In this document: positions 1-6,732 of the stretch, piece by piece
Layout of the letters: every line of letters begins with the position of its first letter
Position numbering within the stretch: the first letter of the stretch is position 1
Source of the DNA: Flavobacterium psychrophilum
GTDB lineage: Bacteria > Bacteroidota > Bacteroidia > Flavobacteriales > Flavobacteriaceae
Length of the DNA: 9,284 bases
Direction: 5' to 3'
Assembly: GCA_945866505.1 (NCBI GenBank)
Contig: CAMBHH010000132.1
Coordinates: 1-9,284 of the forward strand
Translations under genes and position numbers: made by a program
The notes under the pieces: generated by a model
Seen by the model: the letters and a program-made list of their open reading frames with translations, nothing else
Database searches by the model: none
Told to the model about the DNA's origin: nothing

Positions 1-1
1 A

Positions 2-571
2 GATGAACGAGCTGAAACGCTAAGAGTTAGACAACAAGCTATTGATGACAAGAAAAAAGCAGCAGAGGAAAGAAGACAGCAAATTCTAGAAGAAAGGGCT
101 GCAAAAAAAACAGCTGCACTTCCTAAAACAACCAATGCTGATAATGCAACATCAAACCCTGATGCAAAAAGCCAAGATGCTAATGCTGCAGTAGCTGCAG
201 AGGCAAAACAAAAACAATCCGACGCTAGGGCAAAAACACTAGATGATCGTAAAAAAGCGGTAGAAGAAAATAAAAAAGCACAAGAAGAAAAAAGGAAACA
301 AGCTTTAGACGCTAAAAAAACTGGCACGGTTTCTGAGAATGTCGTAAAGGGGGACGAAAAAGCAGAAACAACTTTGAATAAAGAAGCGACAGCTAAAACA
401 ACTGCGGAAGAAGCAAAACAAAAACAAGCTGAAGCTAGAGCAAAAACAATTGAGGAACGCAAAAAAACTTTGGAAGAAAAAAAGAAAAAAATACTCGAAG
501 ATAGAGAAGCTGCTAACAAAGCTAATGAAGAAAAATTAAAAACAACAAAAGAGAATACAAACAATAATTAA
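2..571 (+). CDS. C-terminal part of a Lys/Glu/Ala-rich coiled-coil protein, probably the tail of an OmpH-family protein (5' end outside window)
   Basis: The frame is open from the window edge to TAA at 569-571, about 189 codons, so the start lies upstream. A TTG at 374 could be taken as a start, but coding sequence continues without a stop well before it. The protein is almost entirely Lys, Glu, Ala, Gln, Arg and Asp, with no membrane segment or cysteine. It contains three related segments of about 30-38 residues (near codons 1-36, 68-105 and 138-175) separated by Thr/Asn/Ala-rich linkers, so a long charged helical or coiled-coil tail is likely. The gene lies 16 nt upstream of a complete OmpH gene in the same direction. 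From general knowledge, Bacteroidota often carry tandem ompH genes downstream of bamA, and some OmpH proteins have extended charged tails. Assigning this piece to such a tail is inference, because no Skp core is visible. Confidence 0.6.
   Translation, partial: DERAETLRVRQQAIDDKKKAAEERRQQILEERAAKKTAALPKTTNADNATSNPDAKSQDANAAVAAEAKQKQSDARAKTLDDRKKAVEENKKAQEEKRKQALDAKKTGTVSENVVKGDEKAETTLNKEATAKTTAEEAKQKQAEARAKTIEERKKTLEEKKKKILEDREAANKANEEKLKTTKENTNNN
23..526 (+). repeat. Three imperfect coding repeats in the charged tail
   Basis: Three segments encode variants of one pattern: Arg/Lys-rich, then (D/E)(D/E)(R/K)KK, then EE-K/R-rich, then a hydrophobic-containing stretch (nt about 23-109, 203-319 and 413-526). 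Copies 2 and 3 lie exactly 210 nt apart. Both begin with the identical 15-mer GCAAAACAAAAACAA, and both encode AKQKQ followed by ARAKT. Copy 1 is more diverged, with AIDDKKKAAEERRQQILEE aligning to TIEERKKTLEEKKKKILED. The pattern suggests growth by segmental duplication rather than chance composition. Confidence 0.6.
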
Positions 572-587
572 TTAATATTTTAAAAAG

Positions 588-1088
588 ATGAAACAAATCA
601 AAACTTTACTAATTGCTGCAATACTTTTTTTAGTAGCTAGCCAAACAATTAATGCTCAAGCAAAAACTGCACATGTTGATGTAAGCGACATAATGACTAA
701 AATGCCGGCAATGATTGATGCCCAAAAACAACTAGAAAAATTAAGCGCAACTTACGATGCAGATTACAAAAAAATGGCCGAAGAATTTAAAGCTAAATTG
801 GCGAAATATGACGCCGAAGCAGCAACCGTTACTGATGCTGTAAATGCTGAACGTCAAAAAGAGGTTCAAGATATGCAAAAAAGAATCCAAGATTTTGGTC
901 AAAACGCACAAAAAGAATTGCAAACCAAACAAGAAGAAATAACAAAACCAATTTACGAAAAAGTAAGAGCAGCTATCCAAAAAGTGGGTAAAGCGAAAGG
1001 TTTTCAGTATGTTCTTGATGGTTCAACTTTACTACTTGCTGACGGTCCTAACTTGACTTTAGACGTAAAAAAAGATCTAGGTTTTTAA
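588..1088 (+). CDS. OmpH/Skp family periplasmic chaperone
   Basis: A 166-residue protein whose N-terminus (residues 1 to about 24, basic MKQIK, hydrophobic LLIAAILFLVAS core, then NAQA) is a Sec signal peptide. The mature part starts with a short beta segment (AHVDVSDIM), continues as a long Lys/Glu/Ala/Gln-rich alpha-helical hairpin (about 45-130), and ends with a second beta segment (KGFQYVLDGS, LLLADG). This beta-helix-helix-beta order and the length match Skp/OmpH chaperones, which hold unfolded outer-membrane proteins in the periplasm for the BAM machine. The ATG follows the preceding stop by 16 nt with only an A-rich leader, so the two are probably co-transcribed. A strong terminator 21 nt downstream ends the unit before murI. 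The family call is secure; client range is unknown. Confidence 0.92.
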   Translation: MKQIKTLLIAAILFLVASQTINAQAKTAHVDVSDIMTKMPAMIDAQKQLEKLSATYDADYKKMAEEFKAKLAKYDAEAATVTDAVNAERQKEVQDMQKRIQDFGQNAQKELQTKQEEITKPIYEKVRAAIQKVGKAKGFQYVLDGSTLLLADGPNLTLDVKKDLGF

Positions 1089-1109
1089 TAAAAATAAATC
1101 TTCAGGTGT

Positions 1110-1146
1110 AAACGCTCAACTAATTTAATTGGTTGAGCGTTTTTTA
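1110..1146 (+). terminator. Rho-independent terminator after ompH
   Basis: AAACGCTCAAC (1110-1120) pairs perfectly with GTTGAGCGTTT (1132-1142). The stem can continue inward through a T-G wobble and three A/T pairs to a loop at 1125-1127. A run of six T (1140-1145) overlaps the end of the stem. It sits just after the ompH stop and before the murI promoter, so it separates the two transcription units. Confidence 0.9.
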
Positions 1147-1155
1147 TACCTCCAA

Positions 1156-1190
1156 TTTGTAGGTTTTTAAAAAAGTTGAAACTAACTTTG
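1156..1190 (+). promoter_or_regulatory. Bacteroidota-type promoter of murI
   Basis: TAACTTTG at 1183-1190 is an exact match to the Bacteroidota -7 consensus TAnnTTTG. A TTTG at 1156-1159 lies 23 nt upstream, within the usual spacing for the -33 element. Transcription would begin about 4-7 nt after the box, at or next to the murI ATG (1196), implying a very short or absent leader. Confidence 0.55.
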
Positions 1191-1195
1191 TTACT

Positions 1196-1972
1196 ATGAT
1201 TAACAATAAACCCATAGGAATTTTTGACTCTGGCATTGGAGGAACTTCTATATGGTCTGAAATTCATCAATTACTTCCCGACGAAAAAACAATATATTTA
1301 GCGGATAGTAAAAACGCACCTTACGGTCAAAAATCAAAAAAAGAAATAATAGCGCTAAGTTGTAAAAATACCGAACTTTTGCTCGATATGGACTGCAAAT
1401 TAATTGTAGTGGCATGCAATACTGCAACAACAAATGCTATTCAGGAATTAAGAAATAAATACAACGTTCCCTTTATTGGAATAGAGCCTGCGATAAAACC
1501 AGCCGCGACTCATTCTAAAACACAAACCATTGGAATTTTGGCAACACAAGGAACTCTAAACAGTGAACTTTTTAATAATAATGTCGAAAAGTTTCACAAC
1601 ACAAAAATTATTGAACAGGTAGGACACGGACTAGTTCCGCTCATTGAAAATGGTGAAATAAACTCACGTGAAATGACAAAATTACTTCAATCCTATTTAA
1701 CTCCAATGATTGATGCCAACATTGATTACCTTGTTTTAGGATGCAGCCATTACCCCTATCTAATTCCTCAAATCAAAAAAATTCTTCCAACTCATATTCA
1801 AATAATAGATTCGGGTGAAGCTGTGGCACGACAGACTCAAAATGTTTTGAAGGAAAAAGTAGGATTGTCAAATTTAAAAAATAGGGAGCCAATATTTTAT
1901 ACAAATAATCAACCTCAAGTGCTTTCTGAAATTTTAGGAAAACAATATGAAGTAATTGAAAAAAAATTCTAA
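1196..1972 (+). CDS. murI: Glutamate racemase
   Basis: A 258-residue cytoplasmic enzyme that interconverts L- and D-glutamate without a cofactor, supplying D-Glu for peptidoglycan. The N-terminal PIGIFDSGIGG (residues 6-16) carries the conserved Asp11-Ser12. The two catalytic cysteines are present: Cys74 in VVACNTATTNA and Cys183 in VLGCSHYPYL, the latter with His185. ADS at 36-38 and APYG at 41-44 are also family motifs. Length is typical and the frame is intact. The ATG is chosen because only five residues precede the conserved PIGIFDSG. It is separated from ompH by a terminator and has its own promoter. The downstream carbonic anhydrase-like gene converges with a 9-nt gap and no obvious terminator between them. 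Confidence 0.97.
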   Translation: MINNKPIGIFDSGIGGTSIWSEIHQLLPDEKTIYLADSKNAPYGQKSKKEIIALSCKNTELLLDMDCKLIVVACNTATTNAIQELRNKYNVPFIGIEPAIKPAATHSKTQTIGILATQGTLNSELFNNNVEKFHNTKIIEQVGHGLVPLIENGEINSREMTKLLQSYLTPMIDANIDYLVLGCSHYPYLIPQIKKILPTHIQIIDSGEAVARQTQNVLKEKVGLSNLKNREPIFYTNNQPQVLSEILGKQYEVIEKKF

Positions 1973-1981
1973 AAAAATAGA

Positions 1982-2500
1982 TTATTCTTCTGTTTTGTAC
2001 CAACCCGAATACATCACATAATTATTGGCTATGCGTTCGATTTCTCCAGCAAAATCAGATTGATCAATATCTTTTACCTTTTTTGCAGGAACCCCAGCAT
2101 AAATACTTCCAGATTCAACGACCGTGTTTTGAGTAACAACAGCGCCTGCTGCAATTATAGAATTACTATTTACAATGCAATTATCCATCACAATTGCTCC
2201 CATTCCTATTAAAACATTGTCGTGAATCACACAACCATGAACCATCGCATTGTGACCAATAGAAACATTGTTTCCAATGATTGTTGGATGTTTTTTATAG
2301 GTACAATGAATAATTGCTCCGTCTTGAATATTTACTTTATTTCCAATGGTGATAAAATGAACATCGCCTCTAACAACAGCATTAAACCATACGCTACAAG
2401 AATGTCCAAAGCAAACATCACCAACAATCGTAGCGTTTTCAGCTACATAACAATCTGCGGGAATACTAGGTGTTTTTCCGTTTACAGTTTTTATTAACAT
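1982..2500 (-). CDS. Gamma-class carbonic anhydrase-like hexapeptide-repeat protein
   Basis: A 172-residue left-handed beta-helix protein with recurrent hexapeptide turns ([I/V]-x-[G/N]-x-x) from about residue 18 to 140, then a C-terminal alpha helix (DIDQSDFAGEIERIANNYV), as in gamma carbonic anhydrases. Residues matching the zinc-site scaffold of the archaeal Cam enzyme are visible: Arg44 and Asp46 in VVRGD, Gln59-Asp60 in NIQD, and the three His ligands His65, His83 and His88. The spacings Gln59-His65 and His83-His88 equal those in Cam. The acidic proton-shuttle loop of Cam is absent, as in the CamH/YrdA/PaaY branch, so CO2 hydration is plausible but not proven. It lies 33 nt downstream of the PorP/SprF gene on the same strand, so the two may share a transcript. 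No exact TAnnTTTG was found in the gap. Confidence 0.9.
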   Translation of the reverse strand: MLIKTVNGKTPSIPADCYVAENATIVGDVCFGHSCSVWFNAVVRGDVHFITIGNKVNIQDGAIIHCTYKKHPTIIGNNVSIGHNAMVHGCVIHDNVLIGMGAIVMDNCIVNSNSIIAAGAVVTQNTVVESGSIYAGVPAKKVKDIDQSDFAGEIERIANNYVMYSGWYKTEE

Positions 2501-2533
2501 TGTAGAAAAAGTAAAATTATTTGAATTGCAGGA

Positions 2534-3532
2534 CTAATTAATGGCGGGACAATTGCACTCATATTTTTCAGGTTTGCAAAACAAATCTATTCCAAAAGTA
2601 ATTTGATGGAAACCACCTGTGTCAAAATTCACATCACCAGAAAGTTTAGAATACGTATACGCAAACATGAAGTTTTTATAATTAACCCCTAAAACTGGCG
2701 TTAAATAAGTTAATTTCTGCGAGGAAACAACATTACCACTAAGATATTCAGCGCCATCAAAACTAGTGCGATAAGATAATGCAGCCCAAAGTTTACCAAA
2801 ATCGACACTTTTATAAGCTTTCAAATTAATATCAATAGATTTTTCTTTCGTAAAATCTACTAATTGAAACATCAATGATGGTTCCAATAAAATTTTCTCC
2901 TTATCTCCAAAAACAAATCCAGCACTCAGGAGGTATTTTCGTAAATTAGAACTTTCAAATTCAGTGTAAATTTTTCTCTTAGATTCAATCACGTTCTGAA
3001 CTGTTCCGTGAACATAAAAATCAAGATAATTATAAGAAGCACCAATGTCAAGATTAAAATAGGAGGCATCTTGAACAATAATTCCGTTAATAATTGGATC
3101 AAAATCGCCTGATTGTAAAAACTCGGTTTCATCCAATTGGCTTTGAAAAAAATCAGCACTCATACCAAAAGAGAGTTGATTCAAATCAAAATCATCTCTC
3201 GAAAACATTAGATGATGTGCATAGGTCAATTTTGCTCCTTTTTGGGAATGATACCCGTTTTTGTCATTAAAAAGTATAATTCCCACTCCTGATTTTTCGC
3301 CTACTCTTCCATTATAACTCAAGGTCTGAAGCGCTGGAGCATCGGTCTGATCAAACCATTGCTTTCTTGCAGTAAGTCTTATTTTATCACAACTGGCAGC
3401 GCCTGCCATCGAGGGATGAAGCAAATAATAATTGTCCGATAAGTAGTCGGAGTACACAGGAATTCCTTGTTGAGAAAAAATATTTTGAACTATGAAAAAT
3501 AGAACTATAAAAATCTTAAATTTATGATACAT
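2534..3532 (-). CDS. PorP/SprF family outer-membrane protein (type IX secretion-associated family)
   Basis: A 332-residue protein. I start it at ATG 3532 (MYHKFKIF) rather than the TTG one codon upstream. Residues 1-20 form a signal peptide with probable cleavage before Gln21. The mature N-terminus has the family signature: HPSMAG at 39-44, and RKQW at 56-59 followed by an S-x-N segment. The rest is alternating amphipathic strands with glycines typical of an outer-membrane barrel, ending in GGFHQITFGIDLF and a short Cys-containing tail (CKPEKYECNCP). Known members include PorP and SprF, which help type IX secretion or surface attachment of specific partners such as gliding adhesins. Here no large adhesin or other T9SS gene adjoins it, so its partner is unknown. 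It is divergent from the nifU-like gene across 165 nt and probably leads the carbonic anhydrase-like gene. Confidence 0.88.
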   Translation of the reverse strand: MYHKFKIFIVLFFIVQNIFSQQGIPVYSDYLSDNYYLLHPSMAGAASCDKIRLTARKQWFDQTDAPALQTLSYNGRVGEKSGVGIILFNDKNGYHSQKGAKLTYAHHLMFSRDDFDLNQLSFGMSADFFQSQLDETEFLQSGDFDPIINGIIVQDASYFNLDIGASYNYLDFYVHGTVQNVIESKRKIYTEFESSNLRKYLLSAGFVFGDKEKILLEPSLMFQLVDFTKEKSIDINLKAYKSVDFGKLWAALSYRTSFDGAEYLSGNVVSSQKLTYLTPVLGVNYKNFMFAYTYSKLSGDVNFDTGGFHQITFGIDLFCKPEKYECNCPAIN

Positions 3533-3561
3533 CAAAAAGCTATTGTTTTTAGATATTGCGG

Positions 3562-3596
3562 TAAAGGTAGAACTATTTTAAAATAAAGAAATACAA
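3562..3596 (-). promoter_or_regulatory. Weak candidate promoter for the PorP/SprF gene
   Basis: On the minus strand TACCTTTA (3569-3562) differs from the Bacteroidota -7 consensus TAnnTTTG only at the last base. A TTG (3596-3594) lies 24 nt upstream as a possible -33 element. The implied transcript start is about 25 nt before the ATG. Confidence 0.3.
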
Positions 3597-3663
3597 TTTA
3601 ACTAAAAACGTCATTAAAGTTAATTTATTCTATAAAAAATCAAATATAGTTAATACTAGAAAA

Positions 3664-3680
3664 TATCTTTGTTATTTTTG
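3664..3680 (+). promoter_or_regulatory. Two adjacent Bacteroidota -7 boxes upstream of the nifU-like gene
   Basis: TATCTTTG (3664-3671) and TATTTTTG (3673-3680) are both exact TAnnTTTG matches, offset by 9 nt. They lie 26 and 17 nt upstream of the ATG at 3698. No convincing TTG -33 element is seen 17-23 nt further upstream for either, so strength and choice of start are uncertain. Both would give a short, A-rich leader. Confidence 0.5.
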
Positions 3681-3697
3681 TACAAAATTAAAAAATT

Positions 3698-4597
3698 ATG
3701 TCTAAAATTGTTACCAAAGAAACGCAAAATCCAAGCATATTAAAATTCGAATTCGAAGATTTTATAACTAAAAATGAGAGTTTCGAGTATAAAAACATCG
3801 ACGAAACCAAGAATTCTCCTCTAGCACAGCAATTATTTTACTTGCCATTTGTAAAAACTGTATATGTTTCTGGCAATTTTATAGCCATCGAAAAATTTAG
3901 CATTGTCGAATGGGAAGATGTCAAAGATGCCGTGGCTGAACAAATTGAAACCTTTGTTGCCAATGGCGGAATAATCATTACGCCATCTGAAAACAAATCG
4001 CAAAAACAACCGATAACCGTTTATGGAGAATCCACTCCAAATCCTGCCGCGTTGAAATTTGTGGTAAGTAGAATGTTGACCAAAAGCCCTGTCGAATTTA
4101 AAAATATTGACGAAACGGCAGCTTCGCCATTGGCAAAAGAATTATTCAAATTTTCGTATGTGAAAGAAATCTTTATCGATGAAAATTATATTTCGGTAAC
4201 CAAATATGAAGTCGCTAATTGGGGTGAAATCACTTTAGAATTAAGAACATTTATCAAACAATACATCGAAAACGGAGGAACTGTTCTTGACGAAAGTATC
4301 ATTGTAGCCAAAGCTGAACAAGAAAAAACTAAAACTCTAGAATTTGATCATTTGGATGTTACTTCACAACAAATCATCAATATTTTAGAAGAATATGTAA
4401 AACCTGCCGTACAAGCCGATGGTGGAAATATTGCTTTTGAATCCTATGATGAAAGTGATAAAACAGTAAAAGTTATCCTTCAAGGAGCTTGTAGCGGTTG
4501 TCCTTCTTCTACTTTCACTCTCAAAAGTGGCATCGAAAATATGCTGAAAAGCATGCTAAACGATGACAACATAAAGGTTGAAGCCATAAACGCTTAA
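3698..4597 (+). CDS. Nfu/NifU family iron-sulfur cluster scaffold with duplicated N-terminal domain
   Basis: A 299-residue cytoplasmic protein with three domains. Two tandem Nfu N-terminal domains occupy about residues 7-95 and 109-195. Each has the pattern NP-x-x-LKF, then KNIDET-x-x-SPLA, a VK-[T/E] segment, a [F/Y]I-x-[I/V] strand and an invariant Trp (W72, W175); equivalent residues lie about 104 apart. The C-terminal NifU domain (about 222-299) contains VKPAVQADGGNI and the cluster-binding C265-S-G-C268. Such proteins assemble or carry 4Fe-4S clusters to apo-enzymes. Typical bacterial Nfu proteins have one or no N-terminal domain, so the duplication is notable, though I believe it occurs in other Flavobacteriia. 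It is divergent from the PorP/SprF gene and 41 nt upstream of the DUF255 gene, with which it may be co-transcribed. Confidence 0.93.
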   Translation: MSKIVTKETQNPSILKFEFEDFITKNESFEYKNIDETKNSPLAQQLFYLPFVKTVYVSGNFIAIEKFSIVEWEDVKDAVAEQIETFVANGGIIITPSENKSQKQPITVYGESTPNPAALKFVVSRMLTKSPVEFKNIDETAASPLAKELFKFSYVKEIFIDENYISVTKYEVANWGEITLELRTFIKQYIENGGTVLDESIIVAKAEQEKTKTLEFDHLDVTSQQIINILEEYVKPAVQADGGNIAFESYDESDKTVKVILQGACSGCPSSTFTLKSGIENMLKSMLNDDNIKVEAINA

Positions 4598-4603
4598 TAT
4601 TTT

Positions 4604-4624
4604 AGATTGCAGATTTCAGATTGA
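4604..4624. repeat. Three 7-nt tandem units (AGATTNN)
   Basis: The short gap between the nifU-like gene and the DUF255 gene contains AGATTGC, AGATTTC and AGATTGA in direct succession. AGATT recurs at 4604, 4611 and 4618. This is a small heptameric repeat in non-coding DNA and no function is assigned. Confidence 0.6.
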
Positions 4625-4638
4625 TTAAAACTTAAAAA

Positions 4639-6654
4639 ATGAATTTACTTTCTCAAGAAAGCAGTCCGTATTTGTTGCAACACGCCAATAATCCTGTGCA
4701 TTGGAAAGCGTGGAATGCCAATTCATTGGCTGAAGCCAAAGAGAAAAATAGCCTCATAATTATAAGTATTGGATATTCGGCTTGCCATTGGTGTCACGTG
4801 ATGGAACACGAAAGTTTCGAAGACCAAGAAGTCGCCGATGTTATGAATAAAAGTTTTGTCAACATCAAAGTAGATCGCGAAGAACGACCTGATGTAGATG
4901 CCGTTTATATGAAAGCGGTTCAGCTGATAACCCGTCGTGGCGGATGGCCGTTAAATGTGGTTGCACTTCCCGACGGAAGACCCATTTGGGGCGGAACTTA
5001 TTTCAGAAAACAAGAATGGATGGAAACTCTTGGTCAATTGCAAGAAGTGTATCATTCTACTCCTGAAAAAGTGATTGATTATGCTGAGAAATTGCATCAA
5101 GGAATTCAATCAATGAGTTTTATTGACAATAAAAAAGCGGAAACTACTCTAAAACAAGAGGATTTAATTCCTTTAATTGAAAAATGGAAACGCGAATTTG
5201 ATTGGGATTTTGGTGGAATGTCAAGAGCTCCAAAGTTTATGATGCCTAATAATTATCATTTTTTGTTGCGTTTTGCTTTCCAAGAAAACGACATGAAGTT
5301 ATTCGATTTTGTGAATCTGACCTTGACCAAAATGGCTTATGGCGGGATTTTTGACACAGTCGATGGAGGATTTTCACGCTATTCAGTTGATAATAAATGG
5401 CATGTTCCTCATTTCGAAAAAATGCTTTACGATAATGGTCAGTTAATTTCCTTGTATAGCGATGCCTATAAGTTGACCAAAAACAAATTGTATAAAGAAG
5501 TCATCGAAAAAACACTTTCTTTTATAGAAAGAGAGTTAATGAATTCCGAAGGGGAGTTTTATTGCGCGCTCGATGCAGATAGTCTAAATGAAGAAAAACA
5601 CTTAGAAGAAGGCGCTTTTTACTTTTGGAAAATTCCCGAATTGAAGGCCATAGTTAAAGAAGAATTTGATTTGTTCAGCCAAGTTTTCAACATCAACACA
5701 TTTGGATTGTGGGAAGACGGAAATTATGTATTGATTCAAAATCAAAGCCTGGAAGTAATAGCACAACGCAATACTATCGAAGTTTCAGCACTTGAAAGCA
5801 AGAAGAAAATTTGGGAACAAAAACTTTATGTCGAAAGAGAAAAACGTACTAAACCAAGATTGGACGACAAATGTCTAACTTCTTGGAATGCGATTATGCT
5901 CATGGGTTTTATTGACGCTTACAAAGCTTTGGAAAATGAAAATTATCTCGTTTTAGCCCTTAAAAACGCTGATTTTATTATAAAAAAACTGTGGTCTAGT
6001 GAAGGGAATTTATTCCATAATTATAAAAATGAGAAAAGCACTATCAATGGTTATTTAGAAGATTATTGCTTTGTAATTTCTGCTTTTATTAGTTTGTATG
6101 AAGTGACTTTTGACGAAAAATGGCTTCACTATGCCAAACAATTGACAGATTATAGTTTAGAACATTTTTATGATAAGACATCAGGATTTTTTGCTTTCAC
6201 ATCCAATCTTGACGAAGCTTTAATCGCAGCTCATTTTGAAACTGAGGACAATGTGATTCCAGCATCGAATTCGGTGATGGGGAAAAACTTGTTTCAGTTG
6301 AGTATCTATTTTGAAAATTCTTATTACGAAAAAGTAAGCCAACGAATGCTGCAAAATATAATTCCAAACATTGAATATCCTTCTGCCTATTCCAATTGGA
6401 TGGATTTGGCTTTGAATTATTCAGAACAAAACAAGGAATTGGCAATCTGCGGCGATGCAGCAATAGAATATTGCCAAAAAATAAACAGTTTCTACTTTCC
6501 AAATGTAGTTTTGGCTGGAACCAAAAAAGTTTCCAATCTTCCCTTTTTGAAAGACCGATTTGTGGCTGACCAAACCCTTTTTTATCTTTGCCAAAACAAA
6601 ACTTGCTCAAGTCCTAGCACTGATTTTCAAGAAATTCTCTCTAATTTAATTTAG
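4639..6654 (+). CDS. Thioredoxin-fold plus (alpha/alpha)6-barrel protein, YyaL/SPATA20 family (DUF255)
   Basis: A 671-residue, apparently complete protein without a signal peptide. The N-terminal thioredoxin-like domain (about 1-170) begins with the family hallmark NLLSQESSPYLLQHANNPV. It carries the redox-type motif C49-H-W-C52 after SIGYSA, the segment VNIKVDREERPDVD (74-87) and GGWPLNV (101-107). The remainder resembles the N-acylglucosamine 2-epimerase/cellobiose-epimerase type helical barrel, with HVPHFEKML at 255-263, CALDADS at 309-315 and ASNSVM at 542-547. The family is widespread from bacteria to mammals (SPATA20), but its substrate is not established, so no reaction is assigned. 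The ATG at 4639 is chosen because the conserved N-terminus starts immediately. It follows the nifU-like gene by 41 nt; the next gene has its own promoter. Confidence 0.92.
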   Translation: MNLLSQESSPYLLQHANNPVHWKAWNANSLAEAKEKNSLIIISIGYSACHWCHVMEHESFEDQEVADVMNKSFVNIKVDREERPDVDAVYMKAVQLITRRGGWPLNVVALPDGRPIWGGTYFRKQEWMETLGQLQEVYHSTPEKVIDYAEKLHQGIQSMSFIDNKKAETTLKQEDLIPLIEKWKREFDWDFGGMSRAPKFMMPNNYHFLLRFAFQENDMKLFDFVNLTLTKMAYGGIFDTVDGGFSRYSVDNKWHVPHFEKMLYDNGQLISLYSDAYKLTKNKLYKEVIEKTLSFIERELMNSEGEFYCALDADSLNEEKHLEEGAFYFWKIPELKAIVKEEFDLFSQVFNINTFGLWEDGNYVLIQNQSLEVIAQRNTIEVSALESKKKIWEQKLYVEREKRTKPRLDDKCLTSWNAIMLMGFIDAYKALENENYLVLALKNADFIIKKLWSSEGNLFHNYKNEKSTINGYLEDYCFVISAFISLYEVTFDEKWLHYAKQLTDYSLEHFYDKTSGFFAFTSNLDEALIAAHFETEDNVIPASNSVMGKNLFQLSIYFENSYYEKVSQRMLQNIIPNIEYPSAYSNWMDLALNYSEQNKELAICGDAAIEYCQKINSFYFPNVVLAGTKKVSNLPFLKDRFVADQTLFYLCQNKTCSSPSTDFQEILSNLI

Positions 6655-6676
6655 AAATCCAAAAATAAATAATTCT

Positions 6677-6684
6677 TATATTTG
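6677..6684 (+). promoter_or_regulatory. -7 box of the mscS promoter
   Basis: TATATTTG is an exact Bacteroidota TAnnTTTG match, 23 nt after the DUF255 stop. A weak TTTA lies 23 nt upstream (6650-6653) in place of a -33 TTTG. Transcription would start near 6688-6691, leaving a leader of about 44 nt before the ATG. The box overlaps a TTG at 6682 that would otherwise be the longest in-frame start, which rules that start out if this promoter is used. Confidence 0.55.
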
Positions 6685-6697
6685 CAAACAAACCAAT

Positions 6698-6722
6698 ATC
6701 TTCTCACTTTGAGAAGGTTTTT
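6698..6722 (+). terminator. Terminator-like hairpin inside the mscS leader
   Basis: CTTCTC (6700-6705) pairs with GAGAAG (6711-6716) around the loop ACTTT. An A-T pair and a T-G wobble can extend the base (6698-6699 with 6717-6718). It is followed by five T (6718-6722). The shape is that of a small intrinsic terminator, yet it lies downstream of the predicted mscS promoter and 11 nt before the ATG. It could end the DUF255 transcript, act as an attenuator for mscS, or do both. The stem is short, so termination strength is uncertain. Confidence 0.5.
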
Positions 6723-6732
6723 ATTCCAAAAA

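Noticed and set aside
741..980. Antisense open frame within ompH
   Set aside because: It is rich in Phe, Cys and Leu as the complement of Lys/Glu/Ala codons. It has no family resemblance and lies wholly inside a well-supported gene.
2222..2497. Plus-strand open frame opposite the carbonic anhydrase-like gene
   Set aside because: The minus-strand protein has clear hexapeptide repeats and metal ligands; the plus-strand translation reads as a shadow.
6197..6610. 137-codon antisense open frame inside the DUF255 gene
   Set aside because: Low-complexity shadow of a strongly conserved gene, with no motif and no promoter or spacing that fits.
6682..6732. Upstream TTG start for mscS adding 17 residues
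   Set aside because: The TTG lies inside the predicted -7 box TATATTTG, and the extra codons coincide with the hairpin. ATG 6733 gives a typical MscS N-terminus.
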